A stretch of 64,000 bases of DNA from Saprospiraceae bacterium (lineage in GTDB: Bacteria; Bacteroidota; Bacteroidia; Chitinophagales; Saprospiraceae). The DNA is taken from NCBI GenBank assembly GCA_016787525.1, contig JAEUUP010000072.1:86036-150035 (forward strand), read 5' to 3'. Of this stretch, positions 54,706 through 62,750 are shown one piece after another (the first letter of the stretch is position 1; the number at the start of each line of letters is the position of its first letter). Position numbers and translations under genes: made by a program. The notes beneath the pieces were generated by a model. The model worked only from the letters and a program-made list of their open reading frames with translations, had not been told where the DNA came from and did no database searches.

Positions 54706-55701
54706 ATGAAACAGATATTAGGTAAATTATTTGAGCATAAAAAACTCTCAAAAGCCGAAGCCAAAGATATTTTAGTCAATATTTCGAGTGGTAAGTACAA
54801 TGAGGCGCAGATTGCATCATTCATCACAGTTTATTTGATGCGTCCAATTTCAGTTGATGAATTGCAAGGGTTTCGTGAAGCTTTGTTGGAATTGTGCATT
54901 CCTGTTGATTTGGAGGGCGTGGAAGCGATTGACGTGTGTGGCACAGGCGGCGATGGCAAAAATACGTTCAATATCTCGACACTTTCGGCTTTTATTTTAG
55001 CAGGTGCAGGCTACAAAGTGGCAAAACATGGCAACGTAGGCGTGTCATCGAACAGCGGTTCGTCTGATGTGTTGCAATATTTGGGCTACCAGTTTACAAA
55101 CGATACGGATAAATTGAAACGCCAATTGGACAAAGCCAATATTTGCTATTTTCATGCCCCATTTTTTCATCCAGCTTTAAAAACAGTTGGGCCTATTCGC
55201 AAACAATTGAGTGTCAAGACGTTTTTTAATATGCTTGGACCTTTGGTCAATCCTGCACAACCCAAATATCAATTGTCGGGTGTGTTTAGTTTGGAATTGG
55301 CGCGTTTGTATCAATATATTTTTCAGCAGATTCCGAACAAGCAATTCGCTATTGTTCATGCACTCGATGGCTATGACGAAGTGAGTTTGACAGGCGATTT
55401 CAAGGTGAAAATGAATCATTTTGAAGCGACTTTATCCCCCCTTAGTATTGGCAAAAAACAGTTGACCCAAGAATCACTATTTGGAGGAGATACAGTTGAA
55501 GAAGCAGGCACTATTTTCATGTCTATACTGAGGGGGCAAGGTACGCAAGCTCAAGTGGATGCTGTAACAGCTAATGCGGGCATTGCGATTCATTGTATCA
55601 AGCCTCAAACTTCGCTGATAGATTGTATTGCAGAAGCAGATGAGGCACTCAAATCTGGTCAAGCCTTGAGCGCATTGGAAAGGTTAATACAGTTGAATTG
55701 A
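54706..55701 (+). CDS. trpD: Anthranilate phosphoribosyltransferase
   Basis: 331 residues. Joins anthranilate to PRPP, the step after TrpEG. Motifs: DVCGTGGDGKNTFNIST (PRPP loop, about residue 80), KHGNVGVSSNSGSSDVLQYLG (anthranilate site), FFHPALKTVGPIRKQL, FNMLGPLVNPA and ALDGYDEVSLTG. Full length. Its TIR has the A/T-rich AAAATCAATTAATT leader seen at several genes here. Two word-related sites: a one-base variant at 55435 (L-S-P-L-S) and an exact copy at 55526 (I-L-R-G). trpC, F, B and A do not follow within the window. Confidence 0.95.
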   Translation: MKQILGKLFEHKKLSKAEAKDILVNISSGKYNEAQIASFITVYLMRPISVDELQGFREALLELCIPVDLEGVEAIDVCGTGGDGKNTFNISTLSAFILAGAGYKVAKHGNVGVSSNSGSSDVLQYLGYQFTNDTDKLKRQLDKANICYFHAPFFHPALKTVGPIRKQLSVKTFFNMLGPLVNPAQPKYQLSGVFSLELARLYQYIFQQIPNKQFAIVHALDGYDEVSLTGDFKVKMNHFEATLSPLSIGKKQLTQESLFGGDTVEEAGTIFMSILRGQGTQAQVDAVTANAGIAIHCIKPQTSLIDCIAEADEALKSGQALSALERLIQLN

Positions 55702-55821
55702 AAGAAGAAAAATAAGGACTAAAGGTTTAACAATCAATTTATTGTGTTAGGAGAATGTGGATTGAACTGTTTACTGAGAAAATAAAGAGAAATAAAAAGT
55801 TTTAATTTATGATTAAGTAAA

Positions 55822-55829
55822 TATATTTG
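55822..55829 (+). promoter_or_regulatory. Probable -7 box for the metal-binding repeat protein gene
   Basis: TATATTTG matches TAnnTTTG, 55 bases upstream of the ATG at 55885. Confidence 0.45.
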
Positions 55830-55884
55830 CACCCTATTTAAGGGTAAGTATTTATTTTTTTAACTATTAAATTCTTTTTCAACA

Positions 55885-56448
55885 ATGAAAAACTTTCTTA
55901 TCGTATTGACTCTCAGTATTTTTGGTGTAGCAACAGTATCTGCTCAAGCTCCTTCAACAGTTCCACCAAAAGCAGAAGTTAAAAAAACAACTGAAGCTGC
56001 AAAAGCTGCTCCCGCTACGGCAAAGGCAGAAGTAAAAAAAGCAACTGACGCAACAAAAACAGCAGCACAAGCTGCTCCTGCTGCTGCTAAAACAGAAGTA
56101 AAAAAAGCAGCTGACGCAACAAAAACAGCAGCACAAGCTGCTCCCGCTGCTGCTAAAACAGAAGTAAAAAAAGCAGCTGACGCAACAAAAACAGCAGCAC
56201 AAGCTGCTCCCGCTACTGCTAAAGCAGAAGTAAAAAAAGCAGCTACTAAACCTGTTATGGCGGCAAAAATGCCTAAAATGACTTACAAATGTCCAAAAGG
56301 TGATGCTTTATGCGATGGTGCTGGCAAATGTCCAAAATGTGGTACAGAGATGGTTGCTATTGCTTCTTCTGCTAAAAAAATGGTAAAACCAGCTGCAAAA
56401 CCAGCTGAAGTTAAAGCTGAAGCTAAAAAAGAAGCACCAAAACAATAA
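55885..56448 (+). CDS. Exported Ala/Lys-rich repeat protein with C-terminal heavy-metal-binding-like motif
   Basis: 187 residues. Signal peptide 1-20. Residues ~40-120 are three-plus 22-residue repeats (66 bp in DNA, repeated near 56041, 56107 and 56173) of the type EVKKAADATKTAAQAAPA, predicted helical and basic. Residues ~130-158 have YKCPKGDALCDGAGKCPKCGTEMV, close to the HMBD metal-binding motif (YxCPMHP...GKCPKCGM) seen next to copper-export proteins, but with Lys-Gly in place of Met-His. The tail is again Lys/Ala-rich. Role unknown; envelope metal binding is an inference. Confidence 0.7.
   Translation: MKNFLIVLTLSIFGVATVSAQAPSTVPPKAEVKKTTEAAKAAPATAKAEVKKATDATKTAAQAAPAAAKTEVKKAADATKTAAQAAPAAAKTEVKKAADATKTAAQAAPATAKAEVKKAATKPVMAAKMPKMTYKCPKGDALCDGAGKCPKCGTEMVAIASSAKKMVKPAAKPAEVKAEAKKEAPKQ
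56008..56236 (+). repeat. 66-bp coding tandem repeat, about 3.3 units
   Basis: Units begin near 56041, 56107 and 56173, in frame with the Ala/Lys-rich protein. Near-identity at the DNA level suggests recent expansion. Confidence 0.85.
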
Positions 56449-56568
56449 TCTTTTGGTGTTTCAATGATAAAAAGGAGAAGCCGTATGGTTTCTCCTTTTG
56501 TTTTTAAGCCAACTTTTCTACATTTGCCGAAATCAATCATTTTTTACTAATCATATAAATAATCAAAT

Positions 56569-58128
56569 ATGAAATTGATGCGTACATTGACTGTTCTAAG
56601 CCTTATTTTAGTAATGATTTCGGCTTGTTCGACCTCTAAAATATCTCAAACGACTTATGGTAAAGCAGATGGAAAGGTCGAATGGATTTTCTTGCAACTC
56701 AATGATGTATATGAAATCTCGCCTACTGAAAATGGTAAAGCGGGTGGGATGGCAAGGGTAGCGGCTTTGCGCCAAAAACTTTTGAACGAAAACCCAAATA
56801 CCTACACTGTTTTAGCTGGTGATTTTTTATCCCCCTCAGTAATTGGTACTTTGAAATATGAAGGAAAAAGCATCAAAGGCCGCCAAATGGTGGACGTGAT
56901 GAACGCTACGGGTGTCAATCTGGTTTGCTTTGGCAATCATGAATTTGACCTTGATTATGTTGATTTACAAGCCCGCATGGATGAATCGAAGTTTGAGTGG
57001 ATTTCTTCAAATGCTTTCCACAAAGAAGGGGAGAATATTGAACCTTTTCATAGAACAGGCAGCACCGACTTTTTTGATGAATACAAAATCATCACTATAA
57101 AAGATGGCAACTCAGGTGAATCGTGCAAATTGGGTATGTGGAGTGTTGTGTTAGATGCTAATAAAAAAGACTATATTCATTACAGTGATTTGTTTGAACG
57201 TTCACAAAATATCATTGATTCGGTACTGAAAAAGCAAACGGATGTTGTTGTTGGTTTGACTCACGTTGCCATCGAAACAGATAAGGAGTTGGCAAAACAG
57301 AACCCCTCAGTATCTCTCATCATGGGTGGGCATGAACACAATAATATGCGTCATGTGGTTGGCAAAACGGTTATCACCAAAGCTGACGCTAATGCCAAAA
57401 CGGCTTATGTGCATCGCTGCTCTTATTCATTGAAAACCAAACAAGTGACTATTTCATCAGAATTAGTGAAAATTGATGATAAAATGGCTGACGAGCCGAC
57501 TGTCGCATCTGTTGTGAAAAAATGGGAAGACATCAGCCAAGCAGCATTTGAAAAACAAGGTTTCCAACCCAACGAAGTCATTGCTGACGTTTCTGAAGCT
57601 CTTGACGGACGTGAGGCTTCAATTCGTCTGACTCAAACCAATTTGGGTGCTGCTATTGCTAAGTCGTTGTCGGAATCTGCTAAAAAACCTGTGGATTGCT
57701 CGTTTTTCAATTCTGGCTCGATTCGTATTGACGACCAAGTGCAAGGTAAAATCACACAAGCGGATATTGTGCGTGTTATGCCTTTTGGTGGCAAGGTTGT
57801 CGAGTTCGATATTAAAGGTTCTGAATTGAGAAAAGTCTTATTGGCTGGTTTATTGTCGAAAGGACGTGGTGGTTATTTGCAATGGGATAAGATCAGCTAT
57901 GACGATGCTTCTAAAACGTTAAAAATCAATGGTCAACCTTTAGATGAATCTAAGACTTATCACTGCGCGACCAATGATTTTTTACTGAGTGGCCGTGAAA
58001 CGAATTTCGATTTCTTCAACGAAAAGAATCCTGCTATCTCAAATATTGATAAGCCAACAGACCCTAACGATCCTCGCTCTGATGTGCGTAAAGCGTTTAT
58101 TAATTATTTGAAAAAACAAAGTAAGTAG
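56569..58128 (+). CDS. UshA/5'-nucleotidase-family metallophosphatase, lipoprotein
   Basis: 519 residues. Lipobox VMISACSTS (Cys about residue 20). Metallophosphatase motifs in order: LQLNDVYEI, LAGDFLSPS, GNHEFDLD, VGLTHVAI, MGGHEHNNM. The first motif is normally D-x-H; here D-V-Y, so one metal ligand is replaced by Tyr. The C-terminal 5_nucleotid_C domain runs from about 335 (LTQTNLGAAIAKSL, FFNSGSIRID, VMPFGGKVVEFDIKG). Expected to dephosphorylate nucleotides or related esters outside the cytoplasm. Two dispersed-word copies are inside (56832, 57303), both giving P-S-V. Confidence 0.85.
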   Translation: MKLMRTLTVLSLILVMISACSTSKISQTTYGKADGKVEWIFLQLNDVYEISPTENGKAGGMARVAALRQKLLNENPNTYTVLAGDFLSPSVIGTLKYEGKSIKGRQMVDVMNATGVNLVCFGNHEFDLDYVDLQARMDESKFEWISSNAFHKEGENIEPFHRTGSTDFFDEYKIITIKDGNSGESCKLGMWSVVLDANKKDYIHYSDLFERSQNIIDSVLKKQTDVVVGLTHVAIETDKELAKQNPSVSLIMGGHEHNNMRHVVGKTVITKADANAKTAYVHRCSYSLKTKQVTISSELVKIDDKMADEPTVASVVKKWEDISQAAFEKQGFQPNEVIADVSEALDGREASIRLTQTNLGAAIAKSLSESAKKPVDCSFFNSGSIRIDDQVQGKITQADIVRVMPFGGKVVEFDIKGSELRKVLLAGLLSKGRGGYLQWDKISYDDASKTLKINGQPLDESKTYHCATNDFLLSGRETNFDFFNEKNPAISNIDKPTDPNDPRSDVRKAFINYLKKQSK

Positions 58129-58748
58129 TGAGACACAAAATAGTTAGTGAAGACCACAAACAAGTATTGGGTTTACAATTGCCCACTGACCCGCGTTGGG
58201 TCAATCTGGCTGAAATCAGTTTGGAAGATATTTTGACTGACCATGCTTATTGTGAGCAAAAGGCGGCGACCTCTTGTATTTCTCTCATCCAAAGCTATCC
58301 TGAATACATTGATATGGTGCGCGAAGTCGCTCCCGTAGTGACCGAAGAGTGGGGACATTTTCGCTTGGTTTTGGCTGAATTGGATAAGCGGGGTCTGCAA
58401 TTAGGTCGTCAACGCAAGGATGAGTATGTCAATGCTCTATTGAAGTTTGAAAATAAGTCTGGTAATCGGAACGAACGCCTGATTGAGAAGTTATTGATTT
58501 GTGCTTTGATTGAAGCACGCAGTTGTGAACGGTTTAGGTTGCTGTCTTTGTACATCAATGACAATGATTTAAAGGACTTTTACTACAAATTTATGGTATC
58601 AGAAGCGGGTCACTATCGTATGTTTATTGATTTGGCTAAACAATACGGCGATAGCGAAGAAAAAGTAATGGCTCGCTGGAAAGAATATCTGGATTATGAA
58701 GTCGAAATCATGAATAGCTTGGAAGTTCGTGGCGATAGAATGCACTGA
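58128..58748 (+). CDS. miaE: tRNA-(ms2io6A)-hydroxylase MiaE-like
   Basis: 206 residues, GTG start overlapping the previous stop by one base (TAGTG). A ferritin-like diiron fold: DHAYCEQKAATSCISLI (ligands about residues 40-46), EEWGHFRLVL (E-x2-H, about residue 72), IEARSCERFRLLS (about 125) and SEAGHYRMFI (E-x2-H, about 155). MiaE hydroxylates the isopentenyl group of ms2i6A37 in tRNA using O2, implying oxygen availability. Translational coupling to the phosphatase gene is likely. The word-containing terminator follows. Confidence 0.88.
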   Translation: MRHKIVSEDHKQVLGLQLPTDPRWVNLAEISLEDILTDHAYCEQKAATSCISLIQSYPEYIDMVREVAPVVTEEWGHFRLVLAELDKRGLQLGRQRKDEYVNALLKFENKSGNRNERLIEKLLICALIEARSCERFRLLSLYINDNDLKDFYYKFMVSEAGHYRMFIDLAKQYGDSEEKVMARWKEYLDYEVEIMNSLEVRGDRMH

Positions 58749-58785
58749 TGTCGTTGCTTCTCAATGTCTGAAATCAATGATTTAT

Positions 58786-58829
58786 AAAAAAAGTGAAAAA
58801 TACCCCCCTCAGTATTTTTCACTTTTTTT
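58786..58829 (+). terminator. Strong terminator with the dispersed word in its loop
   Basis: An 18-bp perfect stem 58786-58803 / 58812-58829 (AAAAAAAGTGAAAAATAC and its complement) with loop CCCCCTCA. The copy at 58805 spans the loop and the start of the right arm. Confidence 0.85.
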
Positions 58830-58926
58830 ATGCGATTCACTATAAATGAACCGAGTGCTTAGTCAAATAAACGCACAGCGTCCATATCACCCAAGTCTCA
58901 GGCAATCTATTTTCTCAAACTCTCCT

Positions 58927-60561
58927 TTATTTCCCAAAAGCTCTTCTCCAGAAGCTTTTCCACCACTTTACTTTTTTACGTCCTGTTTCAATTTTAGGGA
59001 TGGGCAGTGGTTTTGTGTTGAGTGTGACTACATCTGCCGCAGGTGTCTCGTGTGAATTGCAGTCGGACACTGTTATGGCGTACAGATTGGTTGTATTGCC
59101 GTGCGCATCGTAAAAGGTTAATTCATTCGGCATCTTAGCATCGTGTGGGATGATGGCAATGATGTTGCGCCCATTAGTAAAATCAACTTGCCCCCAAGGG
59201 AAACGATAGACTATATATTGGAATGGATGCCGACGCGTGGTCATCAAACTGGGTTTCCAACGCAGCATCACGCGCCCATTTGCCTCAGAGGTGATGGCTC
59301 TGATTTCAGGTGGCTCGCAAGCCAGTGAAGTGGTATCTTTGATGACTTCAGGTGTGAGGGCAGGGTAGCGATAATAGTTCAGGCGCAAGCTATCACTGAC
59401 ACCCAAGGCGTTATTGATTAGAGATTTAGAACTAAAATAAACAGAGCCTTTCACATTTTTTAGCGAGCGAGATAATTGAATCTGGCGGGGTATTTCATTC
59501 GGGTCGCCCCAATTTTGTTCTTTGTTGTTGGGTTGCCCAACTCGGTAGGCGGCATGACCAACATAGACGGGTTTCCCATTTGAATTGTCCGACCACCACC
59601 GTACAATGCGTTCGTGTTCGGCTATTTGGAAACCAAATGTCCAATACACTTGCGGCACGACATAATCTATCCAACCTTCTTTCAACCATTTACGAACATC
59701 GGCATATAAATCATCGTAGCAAGTCAGTCCAGCGCGGGTGTCAGAGCCTGTTGGGTCTTTGTAGCCGTTACGCCATACGCCGAAAGGGCTTATACCAAAC
59801 TGAACACGCGGATTGATTTCTTTGATGCGCTTTGATAAATGATAAATCAACAAATCAATATTGTTCCGTCGCCAATCTTCTATGTTCGTAAATGGGCCCC
59901 GATACATCTCATAGGTCGCATAATCGTTGAGTTGCTCGTTGCCATTTTTGTAGGGATAGAAATAGTCGTCGAAGTGTATGGCATCTACATCGTATTTCCT
60001 GATGATTTCGGAAACCACGTCCATAATATGGTTGCGCACTTGTGGCAATCCAGGGTTCATGATATAGCGTTTGTTGTAGAATAAACACCAATCTGGGTGA
60101 GCGCGCAGGATATGGTTGTCGGGGAAGGTCGCTACTGAGGGGTTGTCCATCGAAGCTCTGTATGGATTGAGCCATGCATGGAACTCCATGCCCCGTTCAT
60201 GTGCCGTCTGAATCATAAAAGATAAAAGGTCGAAACCATTATCGGGTCCCACACCTGCTTGTCCTGTTAAGAAACGTGACCATGGTACAAGGTCGGACTT
60301 GTAAAGTGCGTCTGCCATCGGTCTGATTTGGACATAGAGCGCATTGATACCTAAAGCTTTATGTTTGTCTATCAGCCTTATCCAATCCTCTTTTAGCACA
60401 AATGAGTTTGTTGTTGTTACTGAGGGGAAGTCAATGTTCAAAACTGTGGCTATCCAGACTCCCCGCATCTCTCGTTTCGGGGCGTATTGGGCATGAATAG
60501 AAGTGAAAAACAGTAAAAAACAGACAAGTAGTTTGAGAAAGCGGTATTGATACATCATCAT
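58927..60561 (-). CDS. GHL10-type glycosidase-like exported protein
   Basis: About 544 residues from the ATG at 60561 (a TTG at 60588 would add nine). Signal peptide MYQYRFLKLLVCFLLFFTSIHA. The GHL10/DUF187 domain starts at KREMRGVWIATVLNIDFPS and includes LGINALYVQIRPMADALYKS, MEFHAWLNPYR, DAIHFDDYFYP and YVVPQVYWTFGF, the TIM-barrel layout of putative glycosyl hydrolases acting on cell-wall or extracellular glycans. A fibronectin-like C-terminal domain follows near residue 430. Two dispersed-word copies (60133 giving N-P-S-V, 60418 giving F-P-S-V). Confidence 0.82.
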   Translation of the reverse strand: MMMYQYRFLKLLVCFLLFFTSIHAQYAPKREMRGVWIATVLNIDFPSVTTTNSFVLKEDWIRLIDKHKALGINALYVQIRPMADALYKSDLVPWSRFLTGQAGVGPDNGFDLLSFMIQTAHERGMEFHAWLNPYRASMDNPSVATFPDNHILRAHPDWCLFYNKRYIMNPGLPQVRNHIMDVVSEIIRKYDVDAIHFDDYFYPYKNGNEQLNDYATYEMYRGPFTNIEDWRRNNIDLLIYHLSKRIKEINPRVQFGISPFGVWRNGYKDPTGSDTRAGLTCYDDLYADVRKWLKEGWIDYVVPQVYWTFGFQIAEHERIVRWWSDNSNGKPVYVGHAAYRVGQPNNKEQNWGDPNEIPRQIQLSRSLKNVKGSVYFSSKSLINNALGVSDSLRLNYYRYPALTPEVIKDTTSLACEPPEIRAITSEANGRVMLRWKPSLMTTRRHPFQYIVYRFPWGQVDFTNGRNIIAIIPHDAKMPNELTFYDAHGNTTNLYAITVSDCNSHETPAADVVTLNTKPLPIPKIETGRKKVKWWKSFWRRAFGK

Positions 60562-60611
60562 TAACTCGATATAAATATGGTTTGACAATCAAAGTGTTTC
60601 ATATGAAATGA

Positions 60612-60619
60612 CAAAAATA
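60612..60619 (-). promoter_or_regulatory. Probable -7 box for the GHL10 gene
   Basis: The minus strand reads TATTTTTG, matching TAnnTTTG, about 50 bases before the ATG at 60561. Confidence 0.4.
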
Positions 60620-60847
60620 GTTTAGAAACGGCAAAACAAGACAAATGTTTCCGCAAATTATCATATTTAAGACATATAACTGTTTTCATCACGTCTTTGT
60701 TTGCCCATTGCCCACAAGAGCCTGTTTATATAGTGTGGTTTTTAGATTATAAAATTATAAATAAGAAACGAAAAGTAAAAATGTAAGCGCTGTGTCTTAT
60801 TTTCGCCCAACTAAACAAGTTTGATTTACATAAAAAATTGATTATCA

Positions 60848-61309
60848 ATGTATAATTTTTTCCTTATTTCTCATTCATGGTTGCGTTGGGTTGTTTTGAT
60901 TATGGCTGTTTATGCCATCTATAAAAACTATGAAGGCTTTACTTCTGGACGTAAATGGTTAGTTTCTGACAAGAAAGTCAATACTTTTTTCATCGCCTCA
61001 TTGCATTTGCAATTATTGTTGGGTTTGATTCTCTACTTTGGTGTCAGTCCGACCGTTCAAACCTTTATGGCGGATGTCAAAGGCTCTATGAAAGTCGCTG
61101 AGTTGCGCTTTTTTGGTATGGAACACTTTGTTGGTACGGTGTTGGGCATCGTTATCGCGCAAGTGGGTAGTATTAGGGCTAAAAAACAAATCAGTGATGC
61201 AGGCAAGTTCCGTACAGCTTTCTTTTGGTTCTTGATTGCGACCTTGGTCATCTTGATTATGATTCCTTTTGGTATTTGGAATGCGGATAGACCTATGTTC
61301 CGTTTCTAA
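60848..61309 (+). CDS. Four-helix membrane protein, cytochrome-b-like
   Basis: 153 residues with four hydrophobic spans (about 8-25, 48-65, 93-110, 125-145). His residues at SHSWLRW (about 9), ASLHLQLLLG (about 52) and GMEHFVG (about 92) are placed near membrane helices, which recalls small b-type cytochromes; heme binding is an inference. No partner genes adjoin. The ATG lies at the end of the palindrome ATTGATTATCAAT (60837-60849). Confidence 0.65.
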   Translation: MYNFFLISHSWLRWVVLIMAVYAIYKNYEGFTSGRKWLVSDKKVNTFFIASLHLQLLLGLILYFGVSPTVQTFMADVKGSMKVAELRFFGMEHFVGTVLGIVIAQVGSIRAKKQISDAGKFRTAFFWFLIATLVILIMIPFGIWNADRPMFRF

Positions 61310-61328
61310 AAAGTTGGGTATATCGAGC

Positions 61329-61361
61329 AAAAGCGACCTTTCATACTGAGGGGTCGCTTTT
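61329..61361 (+). terminator. Terminator sharing bases with a dispersed-word copy
   Basis: AAAAGCGACC (61329-61338) pairs with GGTCGCTTTT (61352-61361), followed by T residues. The loop and the first Gs of the right arm are the word copy at 61344. Confidence 0.8.
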
Positions 61362-61536
61362 CTTTTTGGTCGCTCCTTTCATTTGTTGGCTTCATTGTCT
61401 TGTAAAAATGCCTTTCCCTTTTCAATTTCTCTCACTGAATCTTCTGCTTTGTGGCTACCAATATGTCGCCTCCAAAGGAGTTCTTTGAACCCGATGGGGC
61501 TTTTTAATTTTTAACGCGCATAATTCTTAAAAAAAA

Positions 61537-61785
61537 TAGGCTCAATGATGGTTTCGAGTTCCAGATGTTCTTAAAACCCGTAGGGTTGGCATTTTGGTAG
61601 AAAATAGCAATAAATATGGTTATTGAATGCCGTAGGCATGACATTATAAAAGATTTAATCGCTTATTTTCTTTACAAAATGCCATGCCTACGGCATTGAA
61701 AACAAACAGGGTGCTTTATTTCTACCAAATTGCCAACCCTACGGGTTTTAAGAACATCTGCAACATGAAACCATCATTGAGCCTA
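61537..61785. repeat. Nested inverted repeat
   Basis: Outer arms 61537-61603 and 61719-61785 (67 bp, about four mismatches) share TTCTTAAAACCCGTAGGGTT. Inner arms 61627-61645 and 61678-61696 share ATGCCGTAGGCATG. Same two-stem plan as 20511-20775 with unrelated sequence. Confidence 0.85.
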
Positions 61786-62066
61786 AAAAAATATTTTATA
61801 GGTGTAACAACTCTGTTTTGCTTTCCGTAAATGATTGTATCAGCTATTATACTGAGGGGGTGTTTATAAACGTTGGATTGAAGGCTAAATCGGGTTGGTG
61901 CAGTTACTTTGATGCCGACATAAAAAAGTGCTAAAACGTTGGATGAACTTTTAAACTTCCCCCAACGGGATTATTTGATTTTCAATGATGTAGATTTGGG
62001 GAAATTTTAAATTTTCCTAAATCTGGTTAACACTATTCAAGGTCGGTATCAAACTGAAAAATGGAT

Positions 62067-62445
62067 TTAGGGTTCATATAAGATGAGTCACTTGTTCATA
62101 TAGAATGAACTTAGGGTTCATATAGGATGAGTTACCTGTCCATATAGGATGAACTTAGGATTCATATAGGATGAGTTACCTGTCCATATAGGATGAGCTT
62201 AGGGTTCATATAGGATGAGTTACCTGTCCATATAAGATGAATTTAGGGTTTATATAGGAAGATTGCCTATTCATATAAGAAGGACTTAGGGTTTATATAG
62301 GAAGATTGCCTGTTCATATAGGATGAGCTTAGGGTTTGTATAGGATGGGTTTCTTCTTTGTGTGGAATATCGTTTCTTCAGATAAGATAAACTTAGGGTT
62401 TATAAAAGATAAATGCCTTTTCATATAGAATAAGATTAGGGTTTA
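62067..62445. repeat. 43-44 bp tandem repeat array
   Basis: The TTAGG landmark recurs at 62067, 62111, 62155, 62199, 62243, 62286 and 62329 (spacing 44, 44, 44, 44, 43, 43), then degenerates to about 62445. Units hold paired CATATAGGATGA half-units. Contiguous, no spacers. Confidence 0.85.
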
Positions 62446-62750
62446 TATAGATTGTTGAACTGTATAAATAGGAAAGTGTAGCTTATAAATGAGGTGCAGA
62501 GTTGTATAAAAAGGGTGAAAGTCTGATTGATTTTGGTATTAAACTCATGTTATTGGTTAGAAAACTAAGGAATTGTTTTGAAACTTTAGTACAATATTTT
62601 GTATTGGGTTTGAGTTTTAAAAGAGTTTTTAGGCTTTAATGCAAATTAAAGGTGTTTTTTAGAGAAATTTCTACAAAAAAATGTTCTCTGTTTGTATAAA
62701 GTTAAACAGTTCGAGTCAGTAACAGATATTGTCTAACATTTTAAAATTAA

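Larger units (their letters stand above)
61310..62750. other. Gene-free repeat region, 1.44 kb
   Basis: Holds the terminator at 61329-61361, a nested inverted repeat (61537-61785), a lone dispersed-word copy (61850), a 43-44 bp tandem array (62067-62445) and AT-rich leader DNA. No credible gene. Mirrors the arrangement at 20334-22302. Confidence 0.8.

Noticed and set aside
55954..56202. Minus-strand Cys/Phe-rich open frame
   Set aside because: It is the antisense of the 66-bp coding repeat of the exported Ala/Lys-rich protein.
62067..62445. Possible CRISPR array or iteron origin
   Set aside because: Tandem units without spacers; no replication initiator gene or DnaA-box cluster nearby.
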